64,000 nt of DNA from Mortierella sp. BCC40632 (Eukaryota > Mortierellomycota > Mortierellomycetes > Mortierellales > Mortierellaceae), in the NCBI GenBank assembly GCA_011634665.1, contig WAEK01000003.1:936001-1000000 (forward strand). The letters are read 5' to 3'. Shown here piece by piece: positions 1 to 13,172 of this stretch. Both the position numbers and the translations under genes were made by a program. The notes under the pieces are model-generated. The model worked only from the letters and a program-made list of their open reading frames with translations. It was not told where the DNA came from and ran no database searches. Position 1 is the first letter of the stretch. Each line of letters begins with the position of its first letter.

Positions 1-3
1 CCG

Positions 4-108
4 ATGTCTGAGGAAGAATCAATTGCCTCTGAGCTGATCGGACCCAACATCCTTCGTCTTGTGGAACTCGCTCTCAACCAGACGACTTCTTTCACCAGAA
101 CACCTTGA
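4..108 (+). CDS. Short reading frame upstream of RPL10: possible uORF or tail of an off-window gene
   Basis: An ATG at 4 opens a 34-codon frame that begins MSEEESIASELIGPN and stops at 106-108, 60 bases before the RPL10 start. It could be an upstream ORF in the RPL10 leader or the last exon of a gene that begins off the window. The RPL10 leader also holds a pyrimidine-rich stretch ending in TTCACTAG just before the ATG, so a 5'UTR intron may remove part of this region. No homology is claimed. Confidence 0.25.
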   Translation: MSEEESIASELIGPNILRLVELALNQTTSFTRTP

Positions 109-122
109 CAACTTCAAGCTGA

Positions 123-1169
<1,047 letters not shown>

Positions 1170-2487
1170 ATGAGTTAGTTGTTTTTACCTGGTGGTATAG
1201 TCCGTCCATATTCTTTTTTTATAAAGTTTTAGGGGGGAACACCATTTAGGCGGCCCAACTTGATCCCTTTTTTTTTTGCATTTTTCTGGATATTCTTGGA
1301 GAGCATAGCAAAATTCCGTCTGGTGTCGGACTGAATCCATTATTCACTTGGCAACTCGTTTCCGTGTCTGATATGGAAGGTATCCTTGGTTGACCCAATT
1401 GGTCTGAAATATCCTTTTTCGCTAGATCTCTCATTCCTAGCCTAGGAGGACCGCCATAGTGCCACTCCAGTCATTATTTATCAGTACTATTTTTTTTTTC
1501 TTTCTAAAAAAGAAATTGGATGGCATACCAGTGGCCGTACTAGACGACTCCCTCCAAAGTTCCAAAAATCTGATTTCTCGGACTTTTGACAAGTTTGAAG
1601 ACAACTATAATCTTTTCCACTCCAAAAGGAGGATTGGCTAAAGGAGACACAGTTGATATGGATAAAGAGGAAAGAAAAGGGTTTGCTTCAATCAATAATT
1701 TTTTTTTTTTTTTGTCAATCCTGCAAGCAATCAGTTCCAGCGAAGGAAGCAGACTTTATCTCCAATGTCTGTCGACTGTCAAAAAAAAAAAAAAAAAGAA
1801 CTTAGCTTGCAATCAGGGCCCAAAGTCATTGATGGAAGACAGGGATATCTCTGTCTGCGAACGCTTGTTTCAATAGTTTTTTCTAGATTTTTTCTTTTCC
1901 CCTGTTTTTGGGGCTATTAGAAATGAAGCGAGATTCGCGTAGGTACACTAACGACATCCATAGTGCGTCGGTCTTTTAAAAAAAAAATGTATCTGTGATA
2001 ACAAAAAAAAAAAAAAAAAGAAAAGAAAAAAAAAATACAGCTCCCCAACCCCCACTCTTTAGCTTCTCCTGAAAAGGGAGCCTGTTTCCACTCAAGAAAA
2101 GCAAAGAAAAGAAAATAAAAGCACAACACCACATTGTCCTTTTACCAGCACCAAACGAAAAAATAATAATAATAATAATAAAAAGAAAAGAAAACCACCG
2201 TTTGTGAAAGGATCGTCAATCCAAGGCGATCCTTGGACAACGTATCTATTGATCTTTTTTTTTTTTTTTTTTTGTAGTGGTTCTATAGTACACGAAGCTT
2301 CGCTTCGCTGCAGAGTCAAAGCAGCCCTGACACGGAATGCTTGTCCGGATCGTAAAAACAAAGGGAGGGGAAGGACTCCTAATTCCAGACGTTATTTCTT
2401 TCTTTCTTTCAGGAATCCTGATCCTTGTTCTTGAACTGAAAAAGAAACGAGAGATATCTAGACATGAATTATCCTTTTTTTTTTTTT
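1170..2487. other. Intergenic, homopolymer-rich, no gene seen
   Basis: This is the convergent interval between RPL10 and the small minus-strand gene. It holds many poly(A) and poly(T) runs (for example near 1782-1797, 2004-2019 and 2257-2273) and a short AAT repeat near 2163-2180. Open frames here are broken and low-complexity. I see no RNA gene. Confidence 0.6.
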
Positions 2488-2778
2488 TTATACTCGATTG
2501 CACTCGAGTGCTGTCTCGTTGGGATCCAGACTCAAGGTGCAGAAGAATCCATTGTCCTGCATAAAGGTGAACATTTGCTTGGCCTCCAATGCCATAAACT
2601 TGACACAAGTCCGTTGACCATTTGGTTCACGTCGACAAATTCCCTTGTTGGCCCCAAGAGGCTCGACCCAGTACGTTGTGTTGGGTTTCGTAAAGTCGGC
2701 TAGCTTTGTCTTTTCAGACTCGACGGCAGCAGGGTCGTTTTGGGCTTGAGGATTGGCGGCGTCCAGGGATGTACTCAT
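2488..2778 (-). CDS. Small hypothetical protein, 96 aa
   Basis: An intronless frame runs from ATG at 2778 to TAA at 2488-2490. The product starts MSTSLDAANPQAQNDPAA and has a mixed, non-repetitive composition. The second half contains YWVEPLGANKGICRREPNGQ and four cysteines in total. There is no signal peptide or membrane segment. The compositional complexity contrasts with the homopolymer-rich surroundings and suggests a real gene. A 56-bp GA tract lies about 220 bp upstream, reading CT on its sense strand. I do not recognise the family. Confidence 0.6.
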   Translation of the reverse strand: MSTSLDAANPQAQNDPAAVESEKTKLADFTKPNTTYWVEPLGANKGICRREPNGQRTCVKFMALEAKQMFTFMQDNGFFCTLSLDPNETALECNRV

Positions 2779-2991
2779 TATGGGAAAAGGAAGATGGCGG
2801 ATGGAAATGAGGCAAAATGAATGTCGGGGCTATTCGATGGAGTTGTAAGATGATGATGGGGAAAGGAGAAAAAGAAAGGATCGAACTGGGTGAGAAAGTG
2901 AACTATGGACCAAAAGGAAAGGGAGCTCTGGCCGTGGGGATCTGGCAAAGAGCGTTCGGTGTGACATCATTGAGCGCGGTCACAGGCGGGA

Positions 2992-3056
<65 letters not shown>

Positions 3057-3829
3057 AGGTCTGGGGCCCTACCTGGGTTCTCTGGCAATAGAGTGTCTCT
3101 TTCTATATCGGGGCGACCATCGCCTTTCTAGGCATTGCCAAAGAGAACTTTGGCCAGCGTGCACTACAGCAATCTGCTAGGGTTGCGATCGACCGCTCGT
3201 AACCCAAAAAACTGATCGGTCTCCTAAGTTTGAACTCTTTCTTGACCCAAACTGCACCTTATTGATGTGGACTCGGCATTTCTTTGGTAGAACCACCGAC
3301 TATCCATGGTTAGATCTATGGTAGATAACTGACTACAGATCAATGGAGCCTCGTATTGGACTCGAGCTAGTTACGTGGATGACCATAGCCATGTGGTATG
3401 CGTCCGGGGTAAAAGACACGAGGAGAGAGCATCCTCAGTTGCACTCACATGGCAGAGAGAAAATCGCCCGCGAGTCTCTCACGCCTCTCTCTCTCTCTCC
3501 GAGCCGCACTCCAACGAAAGAGTGACATTGTTGGATAGGCCCACTCAACCTTAACCGTCTCATAAAAAAAAAGAAGAAAAAAATCTTTCCTCCGGCTGGG
3601 CTACAGTCCAATTCAGCCCCTACCATGCTGGCAGCCCTCGGCTCGAAGAAGACTGAAGGGATATTTTGCTGTTCTCTCTCTTTCTCTCCTTCTTCCTGCA
3701 TTGCCTTGTCCCCCTTTCTTTGTCTCTCCATCCTTACCCTTCACCATCTCATTTGTGTCACCCTCTTTTCCGGACTGTCCGAGAAAATCCATTGCTTCCC
3801 TTTCATTCGCCAACATTCGACAGTAGACA
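2779..3829. other. Divergent intergenic region
   Basis: About 1 kb between two divergently transcribed genes, presumably containing both promoters. Apart from the GA tract and pyrimidine-rich sequence at 3660-3760, just upstream of the thioesterase start, I see no gene. No clear TATA box was identified. Confidence 0.5.
2999..3054. repeat. (GA)n microsatellite, about 28 units
   Basis: Near-uninterrupted GA repeat after a short poly(A), in the interval between the small protein gene and the thioesterase gene. It reads CT on the sense strand of the minus-strand neighbour. Confidence 0.95.
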
Positions 3830-4729
3830 ATGCCATCAGATACAACAAAGATCGCCATTGTGCTCTTGGCACTCATGCACATCAAGAGTCTGCCAGGAGT
3901 GTATACCTTGCGGTCTCTGTCTTACTTTATCAAGAATCACCGCCTTACAGAGCCAAGTGTTGGGTTGTTGGAAACAAGCAAGTACCATAGCCGCGTTTGG
4001 TTTGACGACCTCGACCTCAACATCCACCTCAACAACAGCTCGTACAACAAGATGATGGATTTTGCCAGGATTGACCTTTGCACGCGACTCTTCCCCGGAT
4101 GGCAATATCGATACAAATTCGATATGTGTCTGGCCCAGACGGTGTTATTCTTCAAATCCGAGGTACCTCGGTTCAGCAAGTATACCATTACGAGCCGAAT
4201 CTTCACTTGGGATGACAAGTGGATCTGGATGCAACATCGCTTCTCGATCAAGCGCAAAACGCCACGCTCTAAAAAAGCCTTGGCTGCCACCCCTGTCGGC
4301 TCGATGAACCCTCAAGGAGAACCGATCAAGGACGAGGATATAGTTGTAGAGGAAGATGACGAGGATGATATCGACCCAATTGAAGCCAAGGCCCCATCAT
4401 CCGGCATGTCCCCATCTGCAAATAACCTGTTGCCCAGTCAAGCAGGCTATAGTGGCAAGCATCCCAATGACGGAATTCTAGAAATGCCTGACAAGCTGTG
4501 CTGCATTGGATATTCGCGTATGGTTGCCAAACATCCCAAGGGCAAGACGATTGTTCCTGCAAAGCTGTTTGAGAAGATGGGCCACACGGAGACGGTCCCT
4601 GGAGAGTGGGAGCAGTACCGACTTTTGGGTATGTCTCTTATCGAAGGCATGATGAAAATCGGGGACCCCACTGCGGATGTACCAGCTTCGACTCGTCGTC
4701 TTGTCAGCCCCACCCGCGCCAAGATTTGA
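3830..4729 (+). CDS. THEM6-like hotdog-fold thioesterase-superfamily protein
   Basis: A single-exon gene encodes 299 aa. The N-terminus (MPSDTTKIAIVLLALMHIKS) is hydrophobic and may be a membrane anchor. Residues 50-140 form a hotdog domain with the THEM6/4HBT-type signature DDLDLNIHLNNSSYNKMMDF followed by AR; the Asp and the HLNN loop correspond to the active-site/acyl-binding helix start. Residues 165-215 are an acidic, Ser/Pro-rich insertion (VEEDDEDDIDPIEA) that splits the second half of the fold. Hotdog features resume with IPA/VPAKLFEKMG. Family members act on acyl-CoA or are catalytically uncertain, so the substrate is unknown here. Confidence 0.8.
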   Translation: MPSDTTKIAIVLLALMHIKSLPGVYTLRSLSYFIKNHRLTEPSVGLLETSKYHSRVWFDDLDLNIHLNNSSYNKMMDFARIDLCTRLFPGWQYRYKFDMCLAQTVLFFKSEVPRFSKYTITSRIFTWDDKWIWMQHRFSIKRKTPRSKKALAATPVGSMNPQGEPIKDEDIVVEEDDEDDIDPIEAKAPSSGMSPSANNLLPSQAGYSGKHPNDGILEMPDKLCCIGYSRMVAKHPKGKTIVPAKLFEKMGHTETVPGEWEQYRLLGMSLIEGMMKIGDPTADVPASTRRLVSPTRAKI

Positions 4730-4790
4730 TCAATAAAATGAAATATCTTACCCTTAATCTGAGATTTTTTTTTCATTTTTCAGGGACGAA

Positions 4791-4826
<36 letters not shown>

Positions 4827-5199
4827 AGCCGGGCCAGAGAAAGAAGAGAGAGCGAAAGAAGATGCAGTGCACATCTTTGGGTGGTGTCTGGCCTCCTTGT
4901 TTCGTGAGCCCATTCTTTTATAGCCATCCAACTCGTCATCAAAGCATTCTTTTTTCTCCCATCCCGCTCTCCGTCACGATCCTGTCGACGCCGACGAGGC
5001 TTTTTTTTTTTTTTTCTTTTTTGCATTCTTTTTTGTATATCTCCATCCCATCTCTCGACTCTCTTCACGCATCTGTTGCGAAACGCTCAGACTTTTTTTT
5101 TTATATTTCTCACGTCCCGCCCCCTCCTCCCCCAACTTCCCTCCCCCCAGGACCCCTTGCCACCTGGTCTGTTAACAGCGCGACTTTCCTTCTCCCAAG

Positions 5200-5700
5200 A
5201 TGGATGTCTCCACGCTGGCAACTGCCTGCCTCCAAGAATGGGTATGGACCAAGAAAGAGAAAAAAAAAAAAAAATAGCGAGCATCTGCTTGGCTTCCATC
5301 TGCATCTCTTGCAGACGCTCACTTCACTTCCATGCAACCCCTCATATGACCTCGCATCAGAAAGAACCAGCTTCCATCAGAAGGACATCTCCTTTCTTTT
5401 TTTTTTTTTTTTTTTCTCTGTCTCTAACCCATGCCTCCCCCTGATGGTCATTTTGACATTCCTCCTGAAAAAAAAAAAAAACAAAATAGGTCAAACATTT
5501 TGACCATCTCGGCACGGCCATCTCTGAGACACATCTCCGACCTCACCGATGGCATCATTCTCTTTGAGGTGGCCGCGGACATGTAGGTTCTCCTGCTTCT
5601 ATAGTAAAAAAAAAAGTGTGTGCTTTGACCATCCCAGACCAGGTTGATATGGCTCCTCTCATCTCACCTGAAAATCCCCCCCTTACGCCTCCTTTACTCC

Positions 5701-5748
<48 letters not shown>

Positions 5749-6690
5749 CCTCAATCACCCCAATGCAGCGACCCAAAATGGTTCAAGCTTATCCGGTCAG
5801 CAGACATGGGCGATAACTGGGTCCACAAGTACAACAACCTCAAGAAACTACACAAGCTCATTACTCGATATCTCGAAGAAAAACTTGGCCAATCTCTTTC
5901 CAAGTTGGATCCCCCCAACTTGAATGCAATTGCAAAGGATGGCGATATTTTGGAAGCGCTCAAACTCTGCGAGCTGGTCATCGCAGTGGCTGTCCAGTGT
6001 GAGCGAAACCAATTTTATATTGGAAAGATCCAATCTCTGCCCCAGACTTCACAGCATGCCCTCATGCTTTCTCTCGAGCAGGTGAGAAGAAAAGAAGAAG
6101 AAGAAAAAGCTGTTGCTCTAACAACCCTTCTTTTTGTTTTTCAGCCTTGCTTTCTATCCATCCTCTGTGTGTCCTTCTTTGTTTGGCATGGGACAACTAT
6201 GAATAGGACTCAAAAACCCATATCCGGTGCATGACACCTTGTCTCATTCACCATGTGCTCTTGTTCTATTATACATTATAGGTCATCGAAGCCCTCAACA
6301 GTGGATCTAGCAGAGATTCAGACATGTAAGCGTTCCTTCTTCCTTCTTTTTTTTTTTCTTTTTTTCTTTTACGACGTGTCGTTGCTTGATGAGGGGTCAT
6401 CGAGGAGAGGGCTGTTTCTATCTTGCTAAGAATACATTGAGAGCTCATAAGACTGATATTTTTTTCGGGTGGGGAACTATCACTCTAATTTAGTGAGGAC
6501 ATTACAATGGACCAGGAATTGGCGCAGTTGCACCAGGAAAGAGATGAACTCGAGCGTGGCAACCATACCCTGCTTTCGGATCTTTCAGATATGACCAGCA
6601 AATATGTAAGCATGAAGAGAAAAGGAGATTGCAACTCGATCTAGACTGGATTCCCACTTTTCCTTTTGCGTCTCTTGTCGATCATACTGA

Positions 6691-6729
<39 letters not shown>

Positions 6730-9304
6730 CTGCTCGCTCTTTGCTGGGATGATGGGATTTAGGATGAGCTGTTGACAGAAAGAGATGATCTGAAGCAAAA
6801 AATTCGCGACTTGGAAAAGGCGTCTGCTCAGGCTTCTCACAGTGGCAAGTCGGATTTCCTCATGCGTACTGAAATCGATCATTTGCGACAGGACCTGTGA
6901 GTGTTGTTGTTTTGTAAAAATATCATTGCCGTGTTGCTGTAAACACAAAAGAAAAGACACTGTAGGATGTAAAGTGCCCCGGTAACTAACACTGACTGCT
7001 TTTTTTTTTTTTTTTTTTTTTTTTTTCAAAGCCAAAAGAGCGAGGACCGACGACAGCAGCAGGAGATTGTCATCAACAACCAGATCAAGGTTATTTCTGA
7101 TTACTCGAGATCTGTAAGTCACCGGTTAAACCGAGTCGTATCAGAGTGAAGGAAACACATTGCGTATAGTTTGTAAAAACTAGAAACTGGAGAGCAGGAG
7201 CAGGGCAGAATCACACCGTGACCCTTTTGGATTAATCAAGGTTGTTTTTAACCATTGGCCTCGCCCCCATTTGATAAATAGGAAGCAGAGCTCATCAGCA
7301 AGGCCGAAGAGGCTGTTCGTCTCAAGGACAAGCTGGATGAATACAAGCATGCAATTGACAGGTTACAGAAGACCGAGAATGTCATTGAAAAGTACAAGAA
7401 AAAGCTTGAAGAAGGAGCAGATCTTCGCCGCCAGATGAAGTCCGTCGAAGAGCAAAACCAAGAACTGTTGCAGCGTAATCGAGAAGTGGAAGAGGAATAC
7501 CGAAAGGTGCTTGCCTTCCGATCCTTGATGGAATCGTACAAGGAACAAATTTTGGCTTTGGAGACAAAGAACAGCTATTTGACCAAAGAAAAACACAGTG
7601 TCGAACACGAGGCACGGCAACAGCTGGATCATCTTCAAAAACTGGAGGCAGAAAAGACACAGGATGCGGAGCAAATCCTACTTTTGGAAGAAAAGGTGCG
7701 AGAACTCGAGTTTTCAGGAGGTATCCCACTTTCGGACGATTTGAAGGATGTAGAGTCGGATGACATCGAAGATACATTTAGGGGTCAACAAACATCCTAT
7801 ACCACAGACCTAAAGCTTCAGATCTCCAAGTTGGAGCGTGAAATCCAGACATTGAAGGACGACAGGCAGGAGGGTGGTGGATCCAAGGTCACTGTTCTGG
7901 AACATCTCTTGGAGGATGCTAACCGACTCAAGAGCAAGTATGAAAAGGATTACCTTGAGGAACATCAGTCCAAGTTGGTCCTACAGAGTGAACTGGATCG
8001 TATTCGCGCTGGCAAGGGTGATGAGAGTGAGGTTGCCTTTACGCTCCGGACCTCTTTGAACGCCACCGAGAGGGAGCTCTCGTCCACAAGGAAGGCTCTG
8101 GCAGCGATGGAGATTTCGCTTGAACAGGCCAAGAAGGACTTGACGATCGCTCAATCAGACTGTAAGACATTTTATCACTTCTACTTGTCGAAGGAAACAG
8201 CAGACCCGAAGATGCCAATGATTCCAAATCTCATTATCATTGCAATCTCTCTTACTCTTTCTCTTTCTCTCTTTCTTTTTCTCTTTCTCTCTTTCTTTTT
8301 CTCTTTCTTTCTTTCTTTTTCACTAGTGCATCTTGCTGAAGGAAAGGAGCAATCGCCTGAAGGATCCGATTCACAAGACAACAGCGAGCTCGCCACTCTT
8401 CAGGAAGAACATGCTAGACTTCTTGAAAAGATGAAGTCCTTGGAAGAAGAAAACAAGAAGCATCTCACGCAACTCAACCAAGTCTTGACCGAGAAGGACA
8501 GCCTTTCAAAGCTTGGACTGGAGCATAAAGATCAAATGTTGGAGCGTGAGAGAGCTCAACTCGGAGAGGCTGAGGCCGCGCATACACGCGAGCAACTGGA
8601 GACCAAGAACAAGTTCTTGGAGCAACAGATGGAGCAGTTGACGGAACAGAAGGAGGACTTGAACGTGAAGCTGGCCCGTGCCAAGGAGGTAAATCACTTT
8701 TTGACTTGAAGTGACATTGGATATCCCCTTTCAATGTTGCGGTACTTCATGACTGACCCTCTCCCCCTCTTTTCGTGTGGATGATTTGTAACTTGAATCT
8801 GGAATCGCAAAATAGCTTATCCGATACCAGGACTCTAGGCTTAAGGAATCAGCCCCGCTTTCCGACTCTGACTCTTATAGCGAGGCTGTGATCTCGCTCA
8901 AGACGCAACTTGCAGTCCGTGAAGAGGAGGTGGAATCACTCAAGGTACAGAGCATCATTTGGATATTTTACTGTGAATTGCCCCACCCACTCCTTTCATT
9001 CTCCTTTTTGTTTTTATTTTTCTTCATCTTTGACTCGTGTTTCTTACCAAACTGTTGCTCATCTATCATTTTTTTTTTTTTTTCCTCTTTCCTTTTTTTT
9101 TATTTTATATATTTATAGAAACAAATGCGCGAGATGCAGATCCAGAATCGTCGTGAGCAGCATTTGGTGGCCTCGGCCTGGAGTGATCAAGTGAAGAGGG
9201 GCCTTCGTGAGAATGTCATTTCTCAGCACCAGCGACTTGCACCAACCTCCTGGTTGGGTGTCCAGCGTCGTGTGTTTAACGCACAATTGGGTGTCCGTGC
9301 ATGA
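5200..9304 (+). CDS. HOOK-family microtubule/endosome adaptor, 11 exons, apparent 1-nt shift in exon 2
   Basis: HOOK proteins link early endosomes to dynein/dynactin. My exons are 5200-5241, 5490-5582, 5769-6081, 6282-6325, 6494-6605, 6763-6896, 7032-7113, 7282-8161, 8327-8688, 8816-8944 and 9119-9304. The N-terminal Hook (CH-like) domain covers about residues 1-150 and contains DLTDGIILFEVAADIDPKWF. Then follows a very long coiled coil (for example DYSRS..EAELISKAEEAVRLKDKLDE) to about residue 700. The C-terminus ends SWLGVQRRVFNAQLG, a conserved fungal Hook tail. From ATG 5200, exon 2 is out of frame by one base. Dropping one A of the AAA at 5493-5495 restores EWVNIL and gives exactly 792 codons. 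A start at 5204 stays in frame but loses the conserved LQEW. One exon is only 44 nt. Confidence 0.85.
5705..5744. repeat. (CT)n in HOOK intron 2, next to the 3' splice site
   Basis: About 20 CT units end roughly 24 nt upstream of the acceptor at 5767-5768, on the sense strand. It probably serves as an expanded polypyrimidine tract. Confidence 0.9.
6692..6728. repeat. (CT)n in HOOK intron 5
   Basis: CT repeat on the sense strand about 35 nt upstream of the acceptor at 6761-6762. Confidence 0.9.
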
Positions 9305-9583
9305 AGAAAAAAAAAAGATCACTAGTGTTTCTCTGTCTGGACCTGGCAATAAGAAGTGAATGAAGAGAGGATGAGGTTTAGGGGAGGAAGAATCTGGATC
9401 CTAAGTTCTTGTAGCCAGCAAAGCAACAACAACAACAACAACAAAAGAATCAAATCGAACCATTATTACTTTTATTATTTTATGTATCAACCCTCACCTG
9501 CAATACATTTTTTTTTTTCGTTTGCCCTACTCAGTGCTACCATTTTTAACCATGGGTTCATTGACTCTTTGAATGAGAGAGAA

Positions 9584-9591
<8 letters not shown>

Positions 9592-9649
<58 letters not shown>
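9592..9649. repeat. (GA)n between HOOK and PRP18 3' ends
   Basis: A 58-bp GA repeat ends five bases before the complement of the PRP18 stop codon. The PRP18 3'UTR therefore begins almost directly with a (CT)n tract. Confidence 0.92.
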
Positions 9650-9653
9650 GCTT

Positions 9654-11378
9654 TTATTGTCTCGTGCTTAATCGTGGATACTTCTTTTCGACATAGGTCA
9701 TGATACGCTTGATACTCTGAATCCACTTTCGAGACGTCTCGTCGTTCAATACGTGCGCCACCTGGGCGGAGAAAATCTTTTCTCGTCCTGAACGTTCGTG
9801 AATACTATGAGAGAGGAAGAGGAGAGGATAGGTTGAATTAGGGGGGGGAAAAAAAAAAAAACTTACCCAACCATGGTAACTCCAATGGGCCATGGAGCGT
9901 TTCCAATCGAAAGTCTTAGATAGGCGTCATTTGCCGCCATATGTTCCCGCTTGATCATTAAACCTGTAATCTCTGTAATCCGCATCAACACATCTGGTTC
10001 CAGAGTCTTTTGTCGAAGTTGTTTAAAGAATGGCTTGAGATATTCTGCAGTCTGTGCCTGTGTAGCTGTAGCCAACTTTCCGGTCGTGCTTCGCTTCAAT
10101 TCATCTACATAAAAAGCAGCATTATTCAAAGGAAAGATGAAGAGAGAAAATCCCCATCCCAGATAGGTGTGAGTAAAAAAGAAAGAAAAGAGAATGAGAG
10201 AATGAGAGAGAGACAAAGAGAGGATGCAAGGAGGGAAACTCACCTGGACGCTGGTTGAGATCCTGCTCCCATTCGCGGAGAAGCCGCTTAAAGTAGGTAT
10301 AAATGAGAATATAAAGCTTGTCCTGGTCCTTTTGGATCAACTCGACCGAGATCTCGTCCGTATTCTTTTTAGTTAAAGGGGAATAAAAAAAAAAAAAAGA
10401 CCAAAAGTGCGCTGTTAGTGTCTAAATGGATCTCTCGCCCGAGATAGTTCAGTCCTCACCGGTTGCTCTATTTTTTTTCTGAAATGTCATAGATCCGAAA
10501 AAAAAAAACTGACATACCAAATCTTTGGTTGGATCGGCCTTGGTCTTCTTATCCTTATTGGTTTGACGCTCTTCCTTCTGTCCTAGTGCTTCCAAATGCA
10601 AACCCGTCTCTGCATTCTCCAGGGCTCGCATGAAATCGTTTCGTTGACCTTCGGATCGATCTTCCACCAATTCCAGAGCACGCAAACGGATCTTGCGTTG
10701 TTGATCCGTTTCACCAAACAGTCGGATAGGATGACCCCTCGCACGAAGTCGCCGAACCACTTCTTCAGGTGGGATGTTGAATGCTGCAGCTGCTGAACTT
10801 TGACTACCATCGCCAGCTTCCGCTGTCGAATCTCCTGCTACTCCTGTTGCTGCTTCATCTCCTGTCAAGGTGTTGGAAGAAGTCTCTGTGGAGGAGGGTG
10901 ATTTGGCAGAGGAATCTGATGAAGTTCCAGCGGATGGGTCAGATGTAGATGCTTTCGAGGCTTTGAGCTTTTCGGCCTCCTTTTCTTGTGCAATCTTTTT
11001 TTCTCTTTCCTATGGTAGGTCATCGGGAAGGGAAAGGACAGATCGATCGGGAAAGTGGGGGGATAGGGGTTAGTTTATCCAAGGTCGAGACTTTTTTCTT
11101 TTTGGGCAAAGGCTAGATCCTTGTGCGGCGGTCTTTTCCTGTAGTAGTAGTAGTTGTTGTTTTTCGTTTTCTAGGAGGCCAGGTCTTTTTTTGTGAAATG
11201 AAAACCACCAATAGATCATTACCTCCTTAGCTTTGCGTTCTCTTTCCTGCTCCTCAAAGTATTCTTTCTGACGTTGTTTCTCTAGATCTCCGCGGCGGAT
11301 GAACTTTTTCTTGGCTCCACCGTTGGCTTCGTCAATGGCGGATCGCTTCTTGTTCAATGCTGCCTCGAGGAGATCCAT
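9654..11378 (-). CDS. PRP18: Pre-mRNA-splicing factor 18 (PRP18), five exons
   Basis: PRP18 is a U5 snRNP-associated factor needed for the second step of splicing. In transcript order the exons are 11378-11223, 11009-10518, 10364-10244, 10104-9867 and 9804-9654, giving 385 aa. The start MDLLEAALNKKRSAIDEANG is typical. A PRP4-like (SFM) motif follows at about residues 120-150: NIPPEEVVRRLRARGHPIRL then FGE. The C-terminal Prp18 domain includes DELKRSTTGKLATATQAQTA, NDAYLRLSIGNAPWPIGVTM and the closing KRIMTYVEKKYP. A Ser/Thr/Ala-rich linker lies around residues 65-115. All introns are GT-AG and phases agree. The gene is divergent from TPT1 across a 292-bp intergenic region. Confidence 0.95.
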
Positions 11379-11670
11379 GTTGGGTGTGTGCTGGGTAGAG
11401 ATGAATGCCGCTCTTGTCTTTTCTTTTTTTCCCTTCAAGGATGGAAAGGTGCTGGAGAGCTGGAGAGAGAGTGTGTGTGTGTGTGTGGAGAGAGAGTGTG
11501 TGTGAGAGACGCCCAGAGAATGAAATGCATTCGCCCATCTCCATTTCTCAAGAGTACCTTCAGGACAGGACAAAGCCACCCTGACCTACTTGTCCCAATA
11601 TAATAAAAAGGGAGCTGCGGCACACTTGGTCCTCTCGACTCACCCACTCTTTCTTTCGTCCTGTTCACCC
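11379..11670. promoter_or_regulatory. Bidirectional promoter region between PRP18 and TPT1
   Basis: Only 292 bp separate the two divergent start codons. It contains a GT/GA-rich stretch at 11464-11510. Two RNA-processing genes (splicing and tRNA-splicing repair) therefore share an upstream region. The position is seen; the function is inferred. Confidence 0.5.
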
Positions 11671-13010
11671 ATGTCTTCAAGCACTCAAGGTAATAGAAGA
11701 GGTGGTCACTCTTCATCTCCCACGGTGAACTCTCTCTTTCTTTGGTTCGGCCTTTTGAACAATCGCTGAACGAGATACGTGCCCTTCTCCTCCCCTTTCC
11801 TTTCCATCAGAACGTACCGATCGGCCTCACCAAAACAGAACCGGCGGCGGTAGCAGCAGCAACAGCAACCGTGGAAACAACAGACATAGACCCAGAGGCG
11901 CAGATACGCCCGAGGTCCGACTCTCCAAGGCACTCTCTTGGCTCTTGCGCCACAATGCTGTCTCTCAGGGAGTCAAGATTCGTCCCGATGGCTATGTGCT
12001 CGTCAGCGATGTCTTGAGCCATTCCAGGTTTAAAGGTTTCACCTTTCAGGATATTCAGGCGGTCGTGAACTCCAATGATAAGAAGAGGTTCGAGATCTTG
12101 GAAGACAGTCAGGACAACCAAGTTTATATCCGAGCGGTTCAGGGACATAGTATCAAGAATGTAAGTTCATGTCATGATGAGATCGGATTAAGGCGAAACA
12201 AGGGAAAAGTACCTCTGACTCGAAGCGCTCTTCTCCTCTCTAGGTTTCCGAGGCAGGACACGATGAAATCACGGATCCGTCGCAGGTCCCGATCATCGTC
12301 CATGGAACCTACTTTGCCAAGTGGGACCCCATTAGTAAGAAAACCAAAAATGGACTCTTGTCATAGAGAAATATATCTTTGACAGAGGCTCTCTCGCTTT
12401 CTCTCCCTCTCTCTCTGGCCACGAACACAAAACTTACTGAATGTCTTTGTGTAGGTAAACAAGGTCTATCGAAAATGAATAGAAATCATATCCACATGGC
12501 CGTAGGACTCCCAGGCGAGAGCGGTGTCATCAGTGGGATGCGTGGATCAAGTAACCTCTACATCTATATCGACACTGAAAAGGCATTCCGAGGTAATTCA
12601 TTCTCTATCCAGCTCTATGAGGAGAGAGGGTCGATTGGGATCTCTATCGGTTTAGGCCTTTTGTCCCTTCGATCTTTGAAAAGAAAAAAAATGACTCTAT
12701 CTCTTTCTGTCGATGAGTGTTTTGCTCCGCATTCGTTGACCGTCCTTGTTCCAACATCGCTTTCATCTGGTGATCGCAGAAGGGAAAGCCTGATGATGGA
12801 GAGTCGAAAGAAGAGAAATGTATATTTTGTTCCTGACAACAGCCTGTCTTTCTTTCTACTTTTCTCTTTTTTCTAGACGGAATCAAGTTCTATCGTTCGT
12901 CAAATAATGTCATTTTGTCGGACGGCAAGAATGGAGATGGCATTATTCCTCCAGCCTACTTTTCAAGAGTCGTCAGATCTTCTGGAGAAGTGATATACCC
13001 AGCCAATTGA
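11671..13010 (+). CDS. TPT1: tRNA 2'-phosphotransferase (TPT1/KptA family), five exons
   Basis: This enzyme removes the splice-junction 2'-phosphate from ligated tRNA using NAD+. Exons are 11671-11689 (only 19 nt), 11811-12160, 12244-12334, 12455-12592 and 12877-13010, giving 243 aa with consistent phases. Residues 7-35 are an Arg/Asn/Gly/Ser-rich tail. The KptA core opens with VRLSKALSWLLRHNA, followed by IRPDGYVLVSDVL and KKRFEIL. The NAD-binding region includes HGTYFAKWDPI, LSKMNRNHIHMA and the Arg of GMRGSSNLYIYIDTEKAF. It ends NGDGIIPPAYF. The core Arg-His-Arg-Arg type residues (LLRHN, RNHIH) are present, so activity is expected. The last intron is 284 bp. Confidence 0.95.
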
Positions 13011-13122
13011 AAATAGCCTTCACCTTCCCCTTTTCCCCCCTGCCATTAGAAGAAGAAAATAGAAAAGAAAAGAGGGTCAAATCCTTCAAATACTTGATGC
13101 GATGCTTCATGTCTCTTCCGAC

Positions 13123-13172
<50 letters not shown>

